Shown here one piece after another: positions 44,257 through 51,705 of a stretch of DNA of 64,000 nucleotides. Both the position numbers and the translations under genes were made by a program. The notes under the pieces are model-generated. The model was not told where the DNA came from. It saw only the letters and a list, made by a program, of their open reading frames with translations, and searched no databases. Origin of the DNA: Ochrobactrum sp. CGA5 (GTDB taxonomy: Bacteria; Pseudomonadota; Alphaproteobacteria; Rhizobiales; Rhizobiaceae); NCBI RefSeq assembly GCF_006345815.1, contig NZ_VCIG01000038.1, positions 434,001 to 498,000 on the forward strand, in the 5' to 3' direction. Positions within the stretch are counted from its first letter, which is position 1, and each line of letters begins with the position of its first letter.

Positions 44257-44750
44257 TGCCTGCAACAGAAAACGTCATAGATAGCGTTCGCGTCGGCAAA
44301 AAGGGATACCCGATGCATTATGCGGCTCTCGGTTTAGAACCGCCTATGAAGACAGTTCCTGTTGAAGGCGGCGAACCTCAAGCCAGTCATCCCGGCTTGA
44401 CGCTGGCCGAATATGCCGCCGCCAAGCGATGGGAGCGTGAAGTCAGCGGAACCGTATGGAATGGCTGGCCGGTGCTGTCTGACCGTGAAAGCCAGAGCAA
44501 GATCATTGCTGAGGCTGTAGCAATCGAGAAGGGCGAACGTGTCGATGGTGACCCGTGGAAGTTTGCCGACGGCGAGTTTCGCCAACTGACGAATGAACAG
44601 ATGGACGAACTTGCCGCAGCCGTTCGCCTTCATGTGCGAAAAAGCTACGGCATCGAGGCGCAAGTGCTGGCCGCAATCGAAGCCGGATCAATCACATCAG
44701 AAGCCCACATTGATGCGGCTTTCAACTCAGAACTTGTAGCCAATCCCTAA
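44256..44750 (+). CDS. Fibre-associated protein, unknown function
   Basis: A 164-residue protein from ATG 44256, after an AAAGGAGG site inside the end of the fibre gene (GTG 44253 is the alternative). WEREVSGTVWNGWPVLSDRE followed by SQSKIIAEAVAIEKGER resembles small DUF4376-type proteins that accompany fibres, possibly as assembly chaperones. It converges with the outer-membrane gene, overlapping by 24 bases. Confidence 0.65.
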   Translation: MPATENVIDSVRVGKKGYPMHYAALGLEPPMKTVPVEGGEPQASHPGLTLAEYAAAKRWEREVSGTVWNGWPVLSDRESQSKIIAEAVAIEKGERVDGDPWKFADGEFRQLTNEQMDELAAAVRLHVRKSYGIEAQVLAAIEAGSITSEAHIDAAFNSELVANP

Positions 44751-45368
44751 CGTAGTGGCGTGTTGCTTGTATTTGGCCGACCATCCGTTGCCAATGTCAT
44801 CTTTCCCCAGGTCGATGAAGCGATATTCAGCACGAGCAAACACGTGGTCGAAGATAGCCCAATCCGTTCCGACACCGATATTCCAGCCATTGCGCTCGAA
44901 AGAGTATGTGCTGTCATGATTGCCGAAAGCTGACGAACTTATGTTACCAGTCTCGTACCAAGCACGTGCGTATCCAGCGGTCACATATGGAAGAAGACGG
45001 CCAGCGGTATAACCGAGACGTCCATTAATCGAAACGGTAGCTCTGGAGCGCAGATCAAACCTGGATCGGCCTTCAGGATAAAATTCCCGTGTCCTGCTTT
45101 CCCCGGTTGCGTCTGAAAACGATGCCGAAACTTCCGGGCCGAAAACCCATGGGCCAGAAGTGAAGTTGTAGCCCACAAATCCGCCTCCGGTAAAACCTGA
45201 TGACTTGCTACTCCAATAATCCACCGTGAACGGCCCGTCGTATTTCATATTCGACCATCTGGCCCCGACGCTTAACCCGCCGTAGATGCCTGACCAGTCG
45301 TAGTCTTCTGCAATAGCTGTATTTGCCCACGCGCTAGCGATCAGCGCGGCGAAAAGAATGCGCTTCAT
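44727..45368 (-). CDS. Outer-membrane beta-barrel protein (Omp25/31-like)
   Basis: A 213-residue protein from ATG 45368. The signal peptide ends at NTAIA, followed by YDWSGIYGGLSVGARW, FTGGGFVGYNF, the YVTAGYARAW strand and RAEYRFIDLG, and it ends TLGIGYKF with a terminal Phe, the insertion signal of outer-membrane barrels. It belongs to the Omp25/Omp31-like eight-stranded family of Rhizobiales. A barrel in a prophage beside the fibre genes may change the host surface, for example to mask the receptor. Confidence 0.85.
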   Translation of the reverse strand: MKRILFAALIASAWANTAIAEDYDWSGIYGGLSVGARWSNMKYDGPFTVDYWSSKSSGFTGGGFVGYNFTSGPWVFGPEVSASFSDATGESRTREFYPEGRSRFDLRSRATVSINGRLGYTAGRLLPYVTAGYARAWYETGNISSSAFGNHDSTYSFERNGWNIGVGTDWAIFDHVFARAEYRFIDLGKDDIGNGWSAKYKQHATTLGIGYKF

Positions 45369-45433
45369 ATCAAGTCTCCCCAAGCCTGTGAGCGGAGACT
45401 AATTCGAGAAAGTTAAATCTTCAACTGACAGTT

Positions 45434-45459
45434 AGCCGCCCACTGAGGCGGCTTTTTCT
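45434..45459 (+). terminator. Rho-independent terminator at the end of the late operon
   Basis: AGCCGCC (45434-45440) pairs with GGCGGCT (45447-45453) around CACTGA, followed by TTTTTCTTT. It is oriented to stop rightward transcripts that run through the convergent barrel gene. Confidence 0.8.
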
Positions 45460-45489
45460 TTGCCGAAAGGGAAAACCAACGTTCCGGCT

Positions 45490-45915
45490 TTATGCGCCGG
45501 GATAGACCTTATGGTGATGATCGAGCCAAACGACATAGAAGCAGTCGTCAATCAGCAATCCAATAACACGACCGTCTTCATTCGCTGATATCGAGAACTG
45601 CCATGGCGTGTAGGCTTGGTACTGTTCGTTAAGATCAAAGCCATCCTTGCGAGACGTGCCATTCCAGTCAATCGGATGCGCTCTGATGGCGCTACTCCGG
45701 TTTGACGTGAATTCAGAAACCTTCCACGTGGACAGGTCCCTGAGACGGCTCATCAAAGCGCGGGTGTATCCATTCCGGAACACAGCCGGGCAGACCTCAT
45801 CGTCTGAATGGTCGAATAGTTTGAACGAGAAGCGCATCAAATCTGCATCGGGCTTCTCTGCACGAATGCCACTATCCAGCGATTTTGTCAGGCGGGTTTT
45901 AGTTATCTTTGCCAA
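45490..45915 (-). CDS. Putative toxin of a Panacea-type toxin-antitoxin pair
   Basis: The frame is open from 45999; the likely start is TTG 45915 (MAKITKTRL), overlapping the stop of the antitoxin gene by 17 bases, giving 141 residues. RFSFKLFDHSDDEVCPAVFR, HPIDWNGTSRKDGFDLNEQY and the C-terminal VIGLLIDDCFYVVWLDHHHK make a small alpha/beta protein ending in beta strands, which recalls RelE-like ribonucleases, although no active site can be placed. Partner gene and overlap give the main support. If an ATG start is required, the gene may begin further upstream inside the partner. Confidence 0.65.
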   Translation of the reverse strand: MAKITKTRLTKSLDSGIRAEKPDADLMRFSFKLFDHSDDEVCPAVFRNGYTRALMSRLRDLSTWKVSEFTSNRSSAIRAHPIDWNGTSRKDGFDLNEQYQAYTPWQFSISANEDGRVIGLLIDDCFYVVWLDHHHKVYPGA

Positions 45916-46369
45916 GGTTGCGATAGTATTCAGCGGTGGTCTTTTTGGAGATGTAATTATCGCAAGGCTCATCGTCCGGCAAATCGCCGCGAGCTTCAAT
46001 CCAAGGAGTTTCCTTGTGGGTCATCCGTTCAAGAGCCACGGCTGTCTCGCTCCCGAAAATCTCAACGATTTCGTCTAGATGCGCTTTCAACTCGGGAGAA
46101 ATCTCAGGTGTTTTTATCTCAGTGGTGATTGGCATCCACCGAAAATCTTTGAAGCGATGATACTGGCTGATAAGTACAGGACCGTGAACCCACGCCTTGA
46201 ACTTCTCGCCAGTGATCTCACGATCATACAAAGCAAGGTGCCAAGCATCCGCGTAGAACATCATCTTCTGTAGTTTGAGCGGCGTGAGAATTTCTCCGCG
46301 CTCCCGCATCTCTGCAAGGAGATAGTCGGCCAACAGATCAGATGCGTTGTTAACCCCCGGTTCAAACAT
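45899..46369 (-). CDS. Panacea-domain (DUF4065) antitoxin
   Basis: A 156-residue protein; ATG 46369 is preferred because GGAG lies six bases upstream, though ATG 46381 is possible. LLADYLLAEMRERGEILTPL, KLQKMMFYADAWHLALYDRE and KAWVHGPVLISQYHRFKD are the core of the Panacea/SocA domain. Such proteins are promiscuous antitoxins that neutralise unrelated toxins encoded next to them. The pair is leftward, divergent from the endolysin gene. Confidence 0.88.
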   Translation of the reverse strand: MFEPGVNNASDLLADYLLAEMRERGEILTPLKLQKMMFYADAWHLALYDREITGEKFKAWVHGPVLISQYHRFKDFRWMPITTEIKTPEISPELKAHLDEIVEIFGSETAVALERMTHKETPWIEARGDLPDDEPCDNYISKKTTAEYYRNLGKDN

Positions 46370-46462
46370 CGCAGTCTCCATCAACTGATCGGTGGGTAAC
46401 ACAAACCCCACGCATCGTAAATTCACATTTATCCACAGGTAATCCACAAAAGAGGAAATACA

Positions 46463-47296
46463 ATGGCCAAGGGAACCTTTGCCAAAGCGATGCCGCATGT
46501 CTCAACACCAGACCTGTATTACGTGTATCGCCCGCTGCTCGATCTGATCGGGTTCACCGAAGGGACGGATAAGGGCGACGGTTATAATGAGACGCTTGGC
46601 TATGGCGGATACACCGGCGGCGATGTCGATCTGGTGAAAATGAGCCTGAAAGAGATTGATGATCTGCAAGGCAAGATGTTGGCGCACCCGAAGAACAAGC
46701 TGAATAGCTCGGCTCTCGGTCGGTATCAGATAGTCCGTACCACGCTTCGGACAATCAAGCGCACCCTGCAACTGTCGAACAATCTCCTGTTCAATGAGGC
46801 GTTGCAGGACCGATGCGCCTGTTACCTTCTCGGCGTTCGCGGGATCGACAAGTATCTGTCTGGCCGTCTGAAGGAAGACACGCTCATCAACAATCTGGCT
46901 CAGGAGTGGGCAAGCCTGCCTACGACGAAAGACGTTGGCTACTACGGCGGTCAGCGAGCGGCGGTTAAGTCGGCACGTGTCCGCGAGGTACTGGCAGAAG
47001 TCCGCAAGCGTCACGATCTGGCTCAGCCGAAAGAGATTGTTGCTGTGGAAGTGGACAAGCCAGTTGTCCCGCCGACCGTCGAAAAGGAAGTGAAGAAGAA
47101 GTTCAGCCTGGCTGGCTGGATTGGCTCAATCCTCTCCGGCGGCGGTATCGGTGCGCTCGGCCTTGCGGGCTTCGGCTGGCGTGAACTGCTCGTTATGGGC
47201 GGTCTTGCAATTGTCGTTCTACTCGGCGGTCTGGCGCTTCGTGGCTGGATCGTGAAGGCGATCAAAGACATCAAAGCTGAACTGGAAGCGTCATGA
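46463..47296 (+). CDS. Endolysin with C-terminal membrane segments
   Basis: A 277-residue protein. Residues 20-170 form a lysozyme-like muralytic domain: LLDLIGFTEGTDKGDGYNET, with Glu33 the likely catalytic acid, then YGGYTGGDV and SSALGRYQIVRTT. A linker (160-215) leads to two or three hydrophobic segments near 215-265 (IGSILSGGGIGALGLAGF, LLVMGGLAIVVLLGGLAL). A holin-like or anchoring tail fused to the endolysin is unusual. ATG 46463 follows GAGGAAATACA. Confidence 0.85.
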   Translation: MAKGTFAKAMPHVSTPDLYYVYRPLLDLIGFTEGTDKGDGYNETLGYGGYTGGDVDLVKMSLKEIDDLQGKMLAHPKNKLNSSALGRYQIVRTTLRTIKRTLQLSNNLLFNEALQDRCACYLLGVRGIDKYLSGRLKEDTLINNLAQEWASLPTTKDVGYYGGQRAAVKSARVREVLAEVRKRHDLAQPKEIVAVEVDKPVVPPTVEKEVKKKFSLAGWIGSILSGGGIGALGLAGFGWRELLVMGGLAIVVLLGGLALRGWIVKAIKDIKAELEAS

Positions 47297-47541
47297 TCTG
47301 GGCGCTCATTCCCTCATGGCTGAAATACTTGCTCGCTGCCCTTGTGGCGGCGTTTCTGCTTCTGGCGGGTGGGTATGTGGCCGGAAGGCTCTCAGGAACG
47401 GCCAGCACAGAAACCAAAATCGAAAGACAGAACAATGAAGCCACAGGCAAAGCGCTGGATGCTTCCCATTCTTATGATGAGTGCATTGACGCTGGCGGGG
47501 TGTGGACATTCAGGACCGGCAAATGTGAACGGCGTCCGTAA
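47293..47541 (+). CDS. Inner-membrane spanin-like protein (Rz position)
   Basis: An 82-residue protein overlapping the endolysin stop by four bases. A membrane helix at 10-32 (YLLAALVAAFLLLAGGYVAG) is followed by a charged periplasmic part with two Cys. A lipoprotein frame begins inside it at 47435, the nested arrangement of Rz/Rz1. The periplasmic part is shorter than usual for Rz. Confidence 0.68.
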   Translation: MIWALIPSWLKYLLAALVAAFLLLAGGYVAGRLSGTASTETKIERQNNEATGKALDASHSYDECIDAGGVWTFRTGKCERRP

Positions 47542-47677
47542 TGTCCTCGGAACCGATCTGTTAGGCGCTCGTGGGGCAACCGAAGCGGATCAACGCAAGA
47601 TCGACCGCACCATAGTGCGCGGTTGTGCAGGCGGCGTCTGGTCGAAAGACGAGTGCGCTATTCACGACAAGAAGTAA
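47435..47677 (+). CDS. Outer-membrane spanin-like lipoprotein (Rz1 position)
   Basis: An 80-residue frame from ATG 47435, mostly embedded in the preceding gene in another frame. SALTLAGCGHS gives a lipobox with Cys at about 23. The mature part is short and polar with two Cys near the end. Nested lipoprotein plus membrane protein after the endolysin is the hallmark of two-component spanins. The mature part lacks the usual Pro-rich character, so some doubt remains. Confidence 0.7.
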   Translation: MKPQAKRWMLPILMMSALTLAGCGHSGPANVNGVRNVLGTDLLGARGATEADQRKIDRTIVRGCAGGVWSKDECAIHDKK

Positions 47678-47694
47678 TAGGGGCAGCTGGGCGG

Positions 47695-48006
47695 ATGGAA
47701 GCAACGAACATGCCTGAAGAAAGCGATCTCCGGTCCCGTGTGGTCGGGCTTGAACATGCGACACAGTCGAACAATCAGCGGTTGACCATCCTGGAGACAT
47801 GGCAGCGCCAGAGAGACATCGACAGCGCTCGCCATGATGAAAAGTGGGTTGCCATGGAAGCCCGTATCGATACCCGGTTCAATGGGCTGGAAAGTGCGAA
47901 CAAGAGCATCCAGTCAACGCTATCGCGGATCATGTGGATTGTGGTTAGTGGCATCCTCGGAGCGGCTGTGACATTCATCATCAGCGGCGGTCTGAAGGCG
48001 ATCTAA
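47695..48006 (+). CDS. XhlA/holin-like coiled-coil membrane protein
   Basis: A 103-residue protein from ATG 47695 (ATG 47710 possible). It has an N-terminal coiled coil (RVVGLEHATQSNNQRLTILE) and one C-terminal membrane helix (SRIMWIVVSGILGAAVTFII). This is the layout of haemolysin XhlA-type proteins that accompany holins and endolysins. Confidence 0.7.
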   Translation: MEATNMPEESDLRSRVVGLEHATQSNNQRLTILETWQRQRDIDSARHDEKWVAMEARIDTRFNGLESANKSIQSTLSRIMWIVVSGILGAAVTFIISGGLKAI

Positions 48007-48009
48007 GCC

Positions 48010-48204
48010 TCACTCATCCGGGTCCGTTCCAGTCTCGCCCTGATGAATTGCGATAGCTGCCTCGACCATGGCCGTTGCAGCATCGGTCCTGTCCCAGCCT
48101 GCGGCCTCGGCTGCGTCCAACGCTTCGACAAGCTTCCCTGCAAGCGCCTCGTGCAAGTCCATATCCCGATCCGGGTAGTCGCCTTCGTGCTTTGGCTTGA
48201 TCAT
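48010..48204 (-). CDS. Small acidic phage protein, unknown function
   Basis: A 64-residue protein (MIKPKHEGDYPDRDMDLHEA) with an Ala-rich helix. It is the last gene of a leftward cluster of five small genes at the right end of the prophage. Not recognised. Confidence 0.55.
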   Translation of the reverse strand: MIKPKHEGDYPDRDMDLHEALAGKLVEALDAAEAAGWDRTDAATAMVEAAIAIHQGETGTDPDE

Positions 48205-48236
48205 TGTTCGCTCCCTTTACGAAGAGAATAGCGCGG

Positions 48237-48422
48237 TTATTTGCGCCGTCCAGTCAGAGCGTCTTCGCCTTCCTGCTTATGAGCGCGACAAAGCCAAAGC
48301 TGGCCGTTCGACAATTTATAGCCAAAGGTTCCCCATTCCTTGCAGCCTTTGGCGTCACACCAGTGTTCAAACAGCTTCCCGGCCTTTGCTACGTGTGCAT
48401 TGTCGTTCTTATACCCGCTCAT
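48237..48422 (-). CDS. Small Cys/His zinc-binding-like protein
   Basis: A 61-residue protein. HWCDAKGC and a later WLCRAH form a plausible C-x4-C...C-x2-H zinc site. Small zinc fingers at prophage ends are often regulatory; function unknown. The overlap with the previous gene is four bases. Confidence 0.6.
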   Translation of the reverse strand: MSGYKNDNAHVAKAGKLFEHWCDAKGCKEWGTFGYKLSNGQLWLCRAHKQEGEDALTGRRK

Positions 48423-48727
48423 TTGTACCAGCTCTTTCTATCATTCCACGTATATGGTCGCTGAAACTCCAGCCGGTTGGTGTCACGAAGTTCTACAAAC
48501 ATCCTTTTCACAAGGCTTACGGCTTCTTCTTTGCTGTCGCACATGCCATAGGGAATGTCCTGAAAAGGGCTTCGAGAGCAAACCAAATTCCAGCGCCACG
48601 TTCCAGCGCTGGGGCCAAAATTGTTTCGCAGGATCCGGCAGAAGCTTCCCCAGTCCGTATAAGCAATGAAGTCACCGGGGCAAGTTTCACCCCCGACGAC
48701 CGTTCGGCACCATTTAAGCTGCATCAT
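48419..48727 (-). CDS. Small phage protein, unknown function
   Basis: A 102-residue protein (MMQLKWCRTVVGGETCPGDF), Trp- and Cys-rich. It overlaps both neighbours by four bases, which supports an operon. Not recognised. Confidence 0.55.
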   Translation of the reverse strand: MMQLKWCRTVVGGETCPGDFIAYTDWGSFCRILRNNFGPSAGTWRWNLVCSRSPFQDIPYGMCDSKEEAVSLVKRMFVELRDTNRLEFQRPYTWNDRKSWYK

Positions 48728-48933
48728 TTCTCAGGCAGTCCGTAACTGATGAAGTTGCCCGCTTTGTTCCCGCACTTGCTGCAAACAAGCCGGGGCTCGA
48801 TCTCTTCCAGCGTTACCCACTCTCCGAACCGGGCGGCCATAAGTGGCGCTGTCTTTTCCAGATAATGCCGACAACTCAAGCAGCTAAAGCGCACCACATT
48901 TCGCGGGCGCAGTTCTCGCAGTGGCGTTCGCAT
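48724..48933 (-). CDS. Small zinc-ribbon protein
   Basis: A 69-residue protein with CLSCRHY near residue 18 and CSKCGN near residue 51, a four-Cys ribbon. It is part of the right-end leftward cluster. Confidence 0.65.
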   Translation of the reverse strand: MRTPLRELRPRNVVRFSCLSCRHYLEKTAPLMAARFGEWVTLEEIEPRLVCSKCGNKAGNFISYGLPEK

Positions 48934-48934
48934 T

Positions 48935-49132
48935 TCACTTCACGAAGATTGTTGGTTTCCAGCCGCGTGCAAAGCCAATCGACATAGCCAGACTGGCATA
49001 CTCGATTTCCTTGACGAGAAAATCCCGATCTTTCAGAAGTGCCTCAATCGCAGCCCGCACATCGCCCTTGTGGTAGGCGAGAACCAATTCAATTTCGTCT
49101 TCGTATTCATTTTCCTGCGCAACCGCATTCAT
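48935..49132 (-). CDS. Small acidic phage protein, unknown function
   Basis: ATG 49132 gives 65 residues (MNAVAQENEYEDEIELVLAY). It is the first gene of the right-end leftward cluster; the upstream 230 bases to attR must hold its promoter. Not recognised. Confidence 0.55.
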   Translation of the reverse strand: MNAVAQENEYEDEIELVLAYHKGDVRAAIEALLKDRDFLVKEIEYASLAMSIGFARGWKPTIFVK

Positions 49133-49292
49133 TGTTCTGCTCCATTGAAGCAGACACACACGCCACCAAGCATGTCTGTGTGGTTATCGGGCCGCCTTCC
49201 GATGTTCTTATTCTGTTCACGGTCGGTTGGGAGAGTCAAATTGATTTTTCAGGGCCAGCTTTTAGACGACCCCAAAATTCCACAGGATGAGA

Positions 49293-49330
49293 AATCCGTG
49301 CAGAATCCGTGGAAAATGATAGAATCGGTG
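49293..49330 (+). promoter_or_regulatory. Candidate integrase arm-type sites next to attR
   Basis: AATCCGTG occurs at 49293-49300 and 49304-49311 and AATCGGTG at 49323-49330, just inside attR. The same octamer sits just inside attL (4131). The rest of 49133-49361 shows no gene. Confidence 0.42.
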
Positions 49331-49361
49331 CGCAAGCTATTGTAAACACGCGCGCACCGAA

Positions 49362-49412
49362 TCCCTTCACACGGGAGGGGTCACAGGTTCAATCCCTGTC
49401 ACGCCCACCATT
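49362..49412 (+). repeat. attR core repeat (51 bp)
   Basis: A perfect copy of 3981-4031, holding only the 3' part of tRNA-Val and therefore not a functional tRNA. It marks the right end of the prophage. Confidence 0.93.
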
Positions 49413-49615
49413 CACAGATATCCCATACTGATAAGGTCACTGAATCCGGCAATGATTGAATGTTGTGCCTCGTCATATGCTATCATAAGCGCATACCGAC
49501 CGCAGACATGACCCGCCGTTTTCAAAGCATTATTCCGGCAAAAAAGAAGATGCTGAATCAGCAGTTCTAGGATAATGCTTCCCACAATTGAGAACTGTAT
49601 GGACATAATCAGACA

Positions 49616-49744
49616 ATGGAATGGATTCCTGTATTCTTCGTAGCGTTCAAGGTTATTGTGCTGGGCGTGGCCATGTTCTTCGCCATCAAGTGGCATTATG
49701 ATGAAGACAAAAAGAAGAAAAACAACGAAATAAGTGGGACGTGA
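49616..49744 (+). CDS. 42-residue membrane protein
   Basis: ATG 49616 opens a 42-codon frame (MEWIPVFFVAFKVIVLGVAM) with one membrane helix and a strongly charged Lys/Asp tail. It looks like the small membrane proteins common in Brucellaceae, placed in host DNA after attR. The overlapping longer minus-strand frame at 49412-49762 looks like a shadow. Confidence 0.55.
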   Translation: MEWIPVFFVAFKVIVLGVAMFFAIKWHYDEDKKKKNNEISGT

Positions 49745-50681
49745 GCGCCTATCGTATTGCACGCAGCTATAGAGCCCGTCGCAGTGAGAAATGGCTTTTG
49801 GGAAGATGTTTCAACACGAATAGTTGAGGCGCGCTGATCGGATACAATCAGATCGAGACGCGCTCTAATCGCAGCAACGAAAAGCCCACCAAAGGGGGCA
49901 GCGGCGCTGATCCTTCATCGCGCTACTTCACCGGCTTTATCTGTGTCTCGATAGTGATGCGCTCACGCTAAGTCCCGTTGACGACCAATATCAGTTCCAG
50001 AACAGGTAACGGTCCTGCCAGACTACTCGGCACTGAGTTTCTATTTCTGCCGTGGATCGATGCGGAAATTCATCGTGTAGACGTTTGGCAATCGGATTTA
50101 GCGAAAGGGGCTTGGGCATAATCAATTCGGCCCGGTCGGCCTGGGCGCTGATAGCATTCAGCAACAAGACGTCTTCTGATCTCATCATGGAGAGTGTCCT
50201 TATGGTATTGGGCATAAGCCAGTATCAAAAAAAGCAGAGCTAGAGGGGCGGTTAAAACGGAGTTGTTGGAAACGCTCGATCTTTTCGCTTTTTAGCGTGT
50301 CTGCACAAAAAGCCGGGTCCCGTTTTGGGGGGCATGCTCAGGAAATGTTCGCAAAGGGATTGCCTGAAGGTCTGATAGCAAACCGCGCATATCAGCGAAC
50401 CCAGTTTGAACCTGATCATGGCAATTCAATACGCCCAAAGGCAAATGAAAACATTTTGAAGCGAAGTGATGGAATGCGTTTCACAGTGGCATAATATGCC
50501 GATTGGACGCACGTATTGCGGCTTGGCGTGTTCGCCGACATTGGGAAAAAAGCGAAGAGGAGCATCCCAGTTGCCACCCTCTCTGCAACTACGGAAGCGA
50601 ACGAAATACATGGTAATCAACTGAAGAAGATCGAGTTTCTATTGGTTTTGACTGTTGCGCCCGCTGTCCCAGTCGCAAATT
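49745..50681. other. Gene-poor host stretch
   Basis: Apart from one weak minus-strand frame (49991-50215) I see no convincing gene. Short plus frames at 50297 and 50516 have no recognisable content. The following sequence holds a GGDEF fragment, so this may be a zone of gene decay. Confidence 0.45.
49991..50215 (-). CDS. Possible small protein, unknown function
   Basis: A 74-codon frame (MPNTIRTLSMMRSEDVLLLN); the C-terminal half (KRLHDEFPHRSTAEIETQCR) reads like a helical domain. No recognised family, so support is limited to composition. Confidence 0.4.
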   Translation of the reverse strand: MPNTIRTLSMMRSEDVLLLNAISAQADRAELIMPKPLSLNPIAKRLHDEFPHRSTAEIETQCRVVWQDRYLFWN

Positions 50682-50771
50682 TCAGGACCGTTCATATCTC
50701 CAAAGCAGGATGCACGCGGCAATCACCACTGCAGATGTCAACACGCCCATGACGATAGATAATAGAACCAT
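50682..50771 (-). CDS. 29-residue membrane peptide
   Basis: ATG 50771 after AGGGG opens a 29-codon frame (MVLLSIVMGVLTSAVVIAAC) that is one membrane helix with a charged end. Such peptides are hard to prove from sequence. Confidence 0.4.
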   Translation of the reverse strand: MVLLSIVMGVLTSAVVIAACILLWRYERS

Positions 50772-50918
50772 TTTAATACCCCTGCTGCCTTCGTTATCTT
50801 TATGAAGCGGGAGAATGACCGAGGAAAATCACTTCGTCAGTTCCACAATGACGAATCAACATTCCATGCATTTGAATTGACTATTCGTTGAGGGCGCGCG
50901 GGTTGCCAGCGGCTGCTA

Positions 50919-51090
50919 AGCCTGCAAACCTTTTGTCATCCACGGCGTCAATCTGGATGTTTCAGCAAGTGTTGGAGTGGTCCCCGCACCGCTTGACGGT
51001 TCTACGCCACAATCCTTGGCCCGCAATGCCGACATTGCACTTTATGAAGCAAAGCGTAAAAGCCGCAACTGTTATAGTGTTTTCGGGTAA
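50919..51090 (+). pseudogene. Remnant of a GGDEF-domain protein
   Basis: The plus frame ending at TAA 51088-51090 reads VNLDVSASVGVVPAP, then LARNADIALYEAKRKSRNCY, the C-terminal part of a diguanylate cyclase GGDEF domain (after the GGDEF loop). No start or catalytic loop is present, so this is a fragment left by deletion. Confidence 0.75.
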
Positions 51091-51153
51091 GCGGGAAAAA
51101 TATATAATAAAAACATAATACTAGAGATATTTTCCATAAATTACATTAGCTGA

Positions 51154-51178
51154 AAAGCCCGGGCGGCGCGGTCCGGGC
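51154..51178 (-). terminator. Terminator of the Cys-rich secreted protein gene
   Basis: On the minus strand GCCCGG pairs with CCGGGC and is followed by TTTTC. It lies 24 bases beyond the stop of the gene at 51202. Confidence 0.72.
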
Positions 51179-51201
51179 ATTTGAGTTTTCAGGCTCAACA
51201 T

Positions 51202-51705
51202 TCAGTCGAGGATGTAGCAGGCCTTAGCTTTGCCGCGCGCAGGATCGCCGAATGAGCTGTTGTCACATGGGACGCCATTACGGAAAACGTCTTCCGTGTA
51301 TCGGCCATTTGCGCCGTAGCGGACACGCTTGCGACCGTAGAAATCGCAGAATTCACCTTCCCTCGCGCAACGGGTCCAGTCGCGGTCACGATCGGGACGA
51401 CCGGGGCGATCGGGTCTGTCCCAGCGATCCTGGACGACGAAAGAGCAGCTTTTCTTTTTGCCAGGTGCAGGGTCACCGAAGACACGGTTGGAGCATCTGA
51501 CCTGTGGGCGGTCGATAAAGCGCGACGTGTTTCGTCCGCCGGTGCCATAGACCACTTCCGCCGGGTAGGGCAGCTGGCAGATGCCATTCTCACTTGCGCA
51601 GCGTTGCAACTGGGCTGCGGACGCTTGTGTGACAAGCGGTGAAAAGACGGCCACCAAGCCGCCAACGCAAAGCGAAGCAACAGTAGTCTTGAGTGCAGGT
51701 ATCAT
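51202..51705 (-). CDS. Secreted Cys-rich protein with two internal repeats
   Basis: A 167-residue protein from ATG 51705. A signal peptide (LCVGGLVAVFSPLVTQASAA) precedes two copies of a module of about 50 residues: RCASENGIC...VVYGTGGR...VRCSNRVFGDPAPGKKKSCS and RCAREGEFC...VRYGANGR...VPCDNSSFGDPARGKAKACY. Each has four Cys and an FGDP motif. An Arg/Asp/Pro linker joins them. The repeat resembles small periplasmic or secreted domains of Rhizobiales with no known activity; carbohydrate or matrix binding is possible. Confidence 0.75.
   Translation of the reverse strand: MIPALKTTVASLCVGGLVAVFSPLVTQASAAQLQRCASENGICQLPYPAEVVYGTGGRNTSRFIDRPQVRCSNRVFGDPAPGKKKSCSFVVQDRWDRPDRPGRPDRDRDWTRCAREGEFCDFYGRKRVRYGANGRYTEDVFRNGVPCDNSSFGDPARGKAKACYILD

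Larger units (their letters stand above)
3981..49412. mobile_element. Complete HK97-type siphovirus prophage in tRNA-Val
   Basis: The 45.4-kb element is bounded by 51-bp direct repeats and contains, in order, integration, early, immunity, replication, packaging, head, tail, fibre and lysis genes. I see no disrupted structural gene, so it may be inducible. The capsid module (portal, ClpP-type protease, HK97 capsid, gp6-like connector, head-tail joining protein, gp10, tail tube, tape measure) is typical of long-tailed siphoviruses; parts of the tail resemble gene-transfer-agent proteins. Confidence 0.93.

Noticed and set aside
3981-49412. Chromosomal gene transfer agent
   Set aside because: Some tail proteins are GTA-like, but integrase, att repeats, immunity region, replication genes and terminase organisation show a true prophage.
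49412-49762. 116-codon minus-strand frame after attR
   Set aside because: Composition is unnatural and it covers the better-supported small membrane gene on the plus strand.
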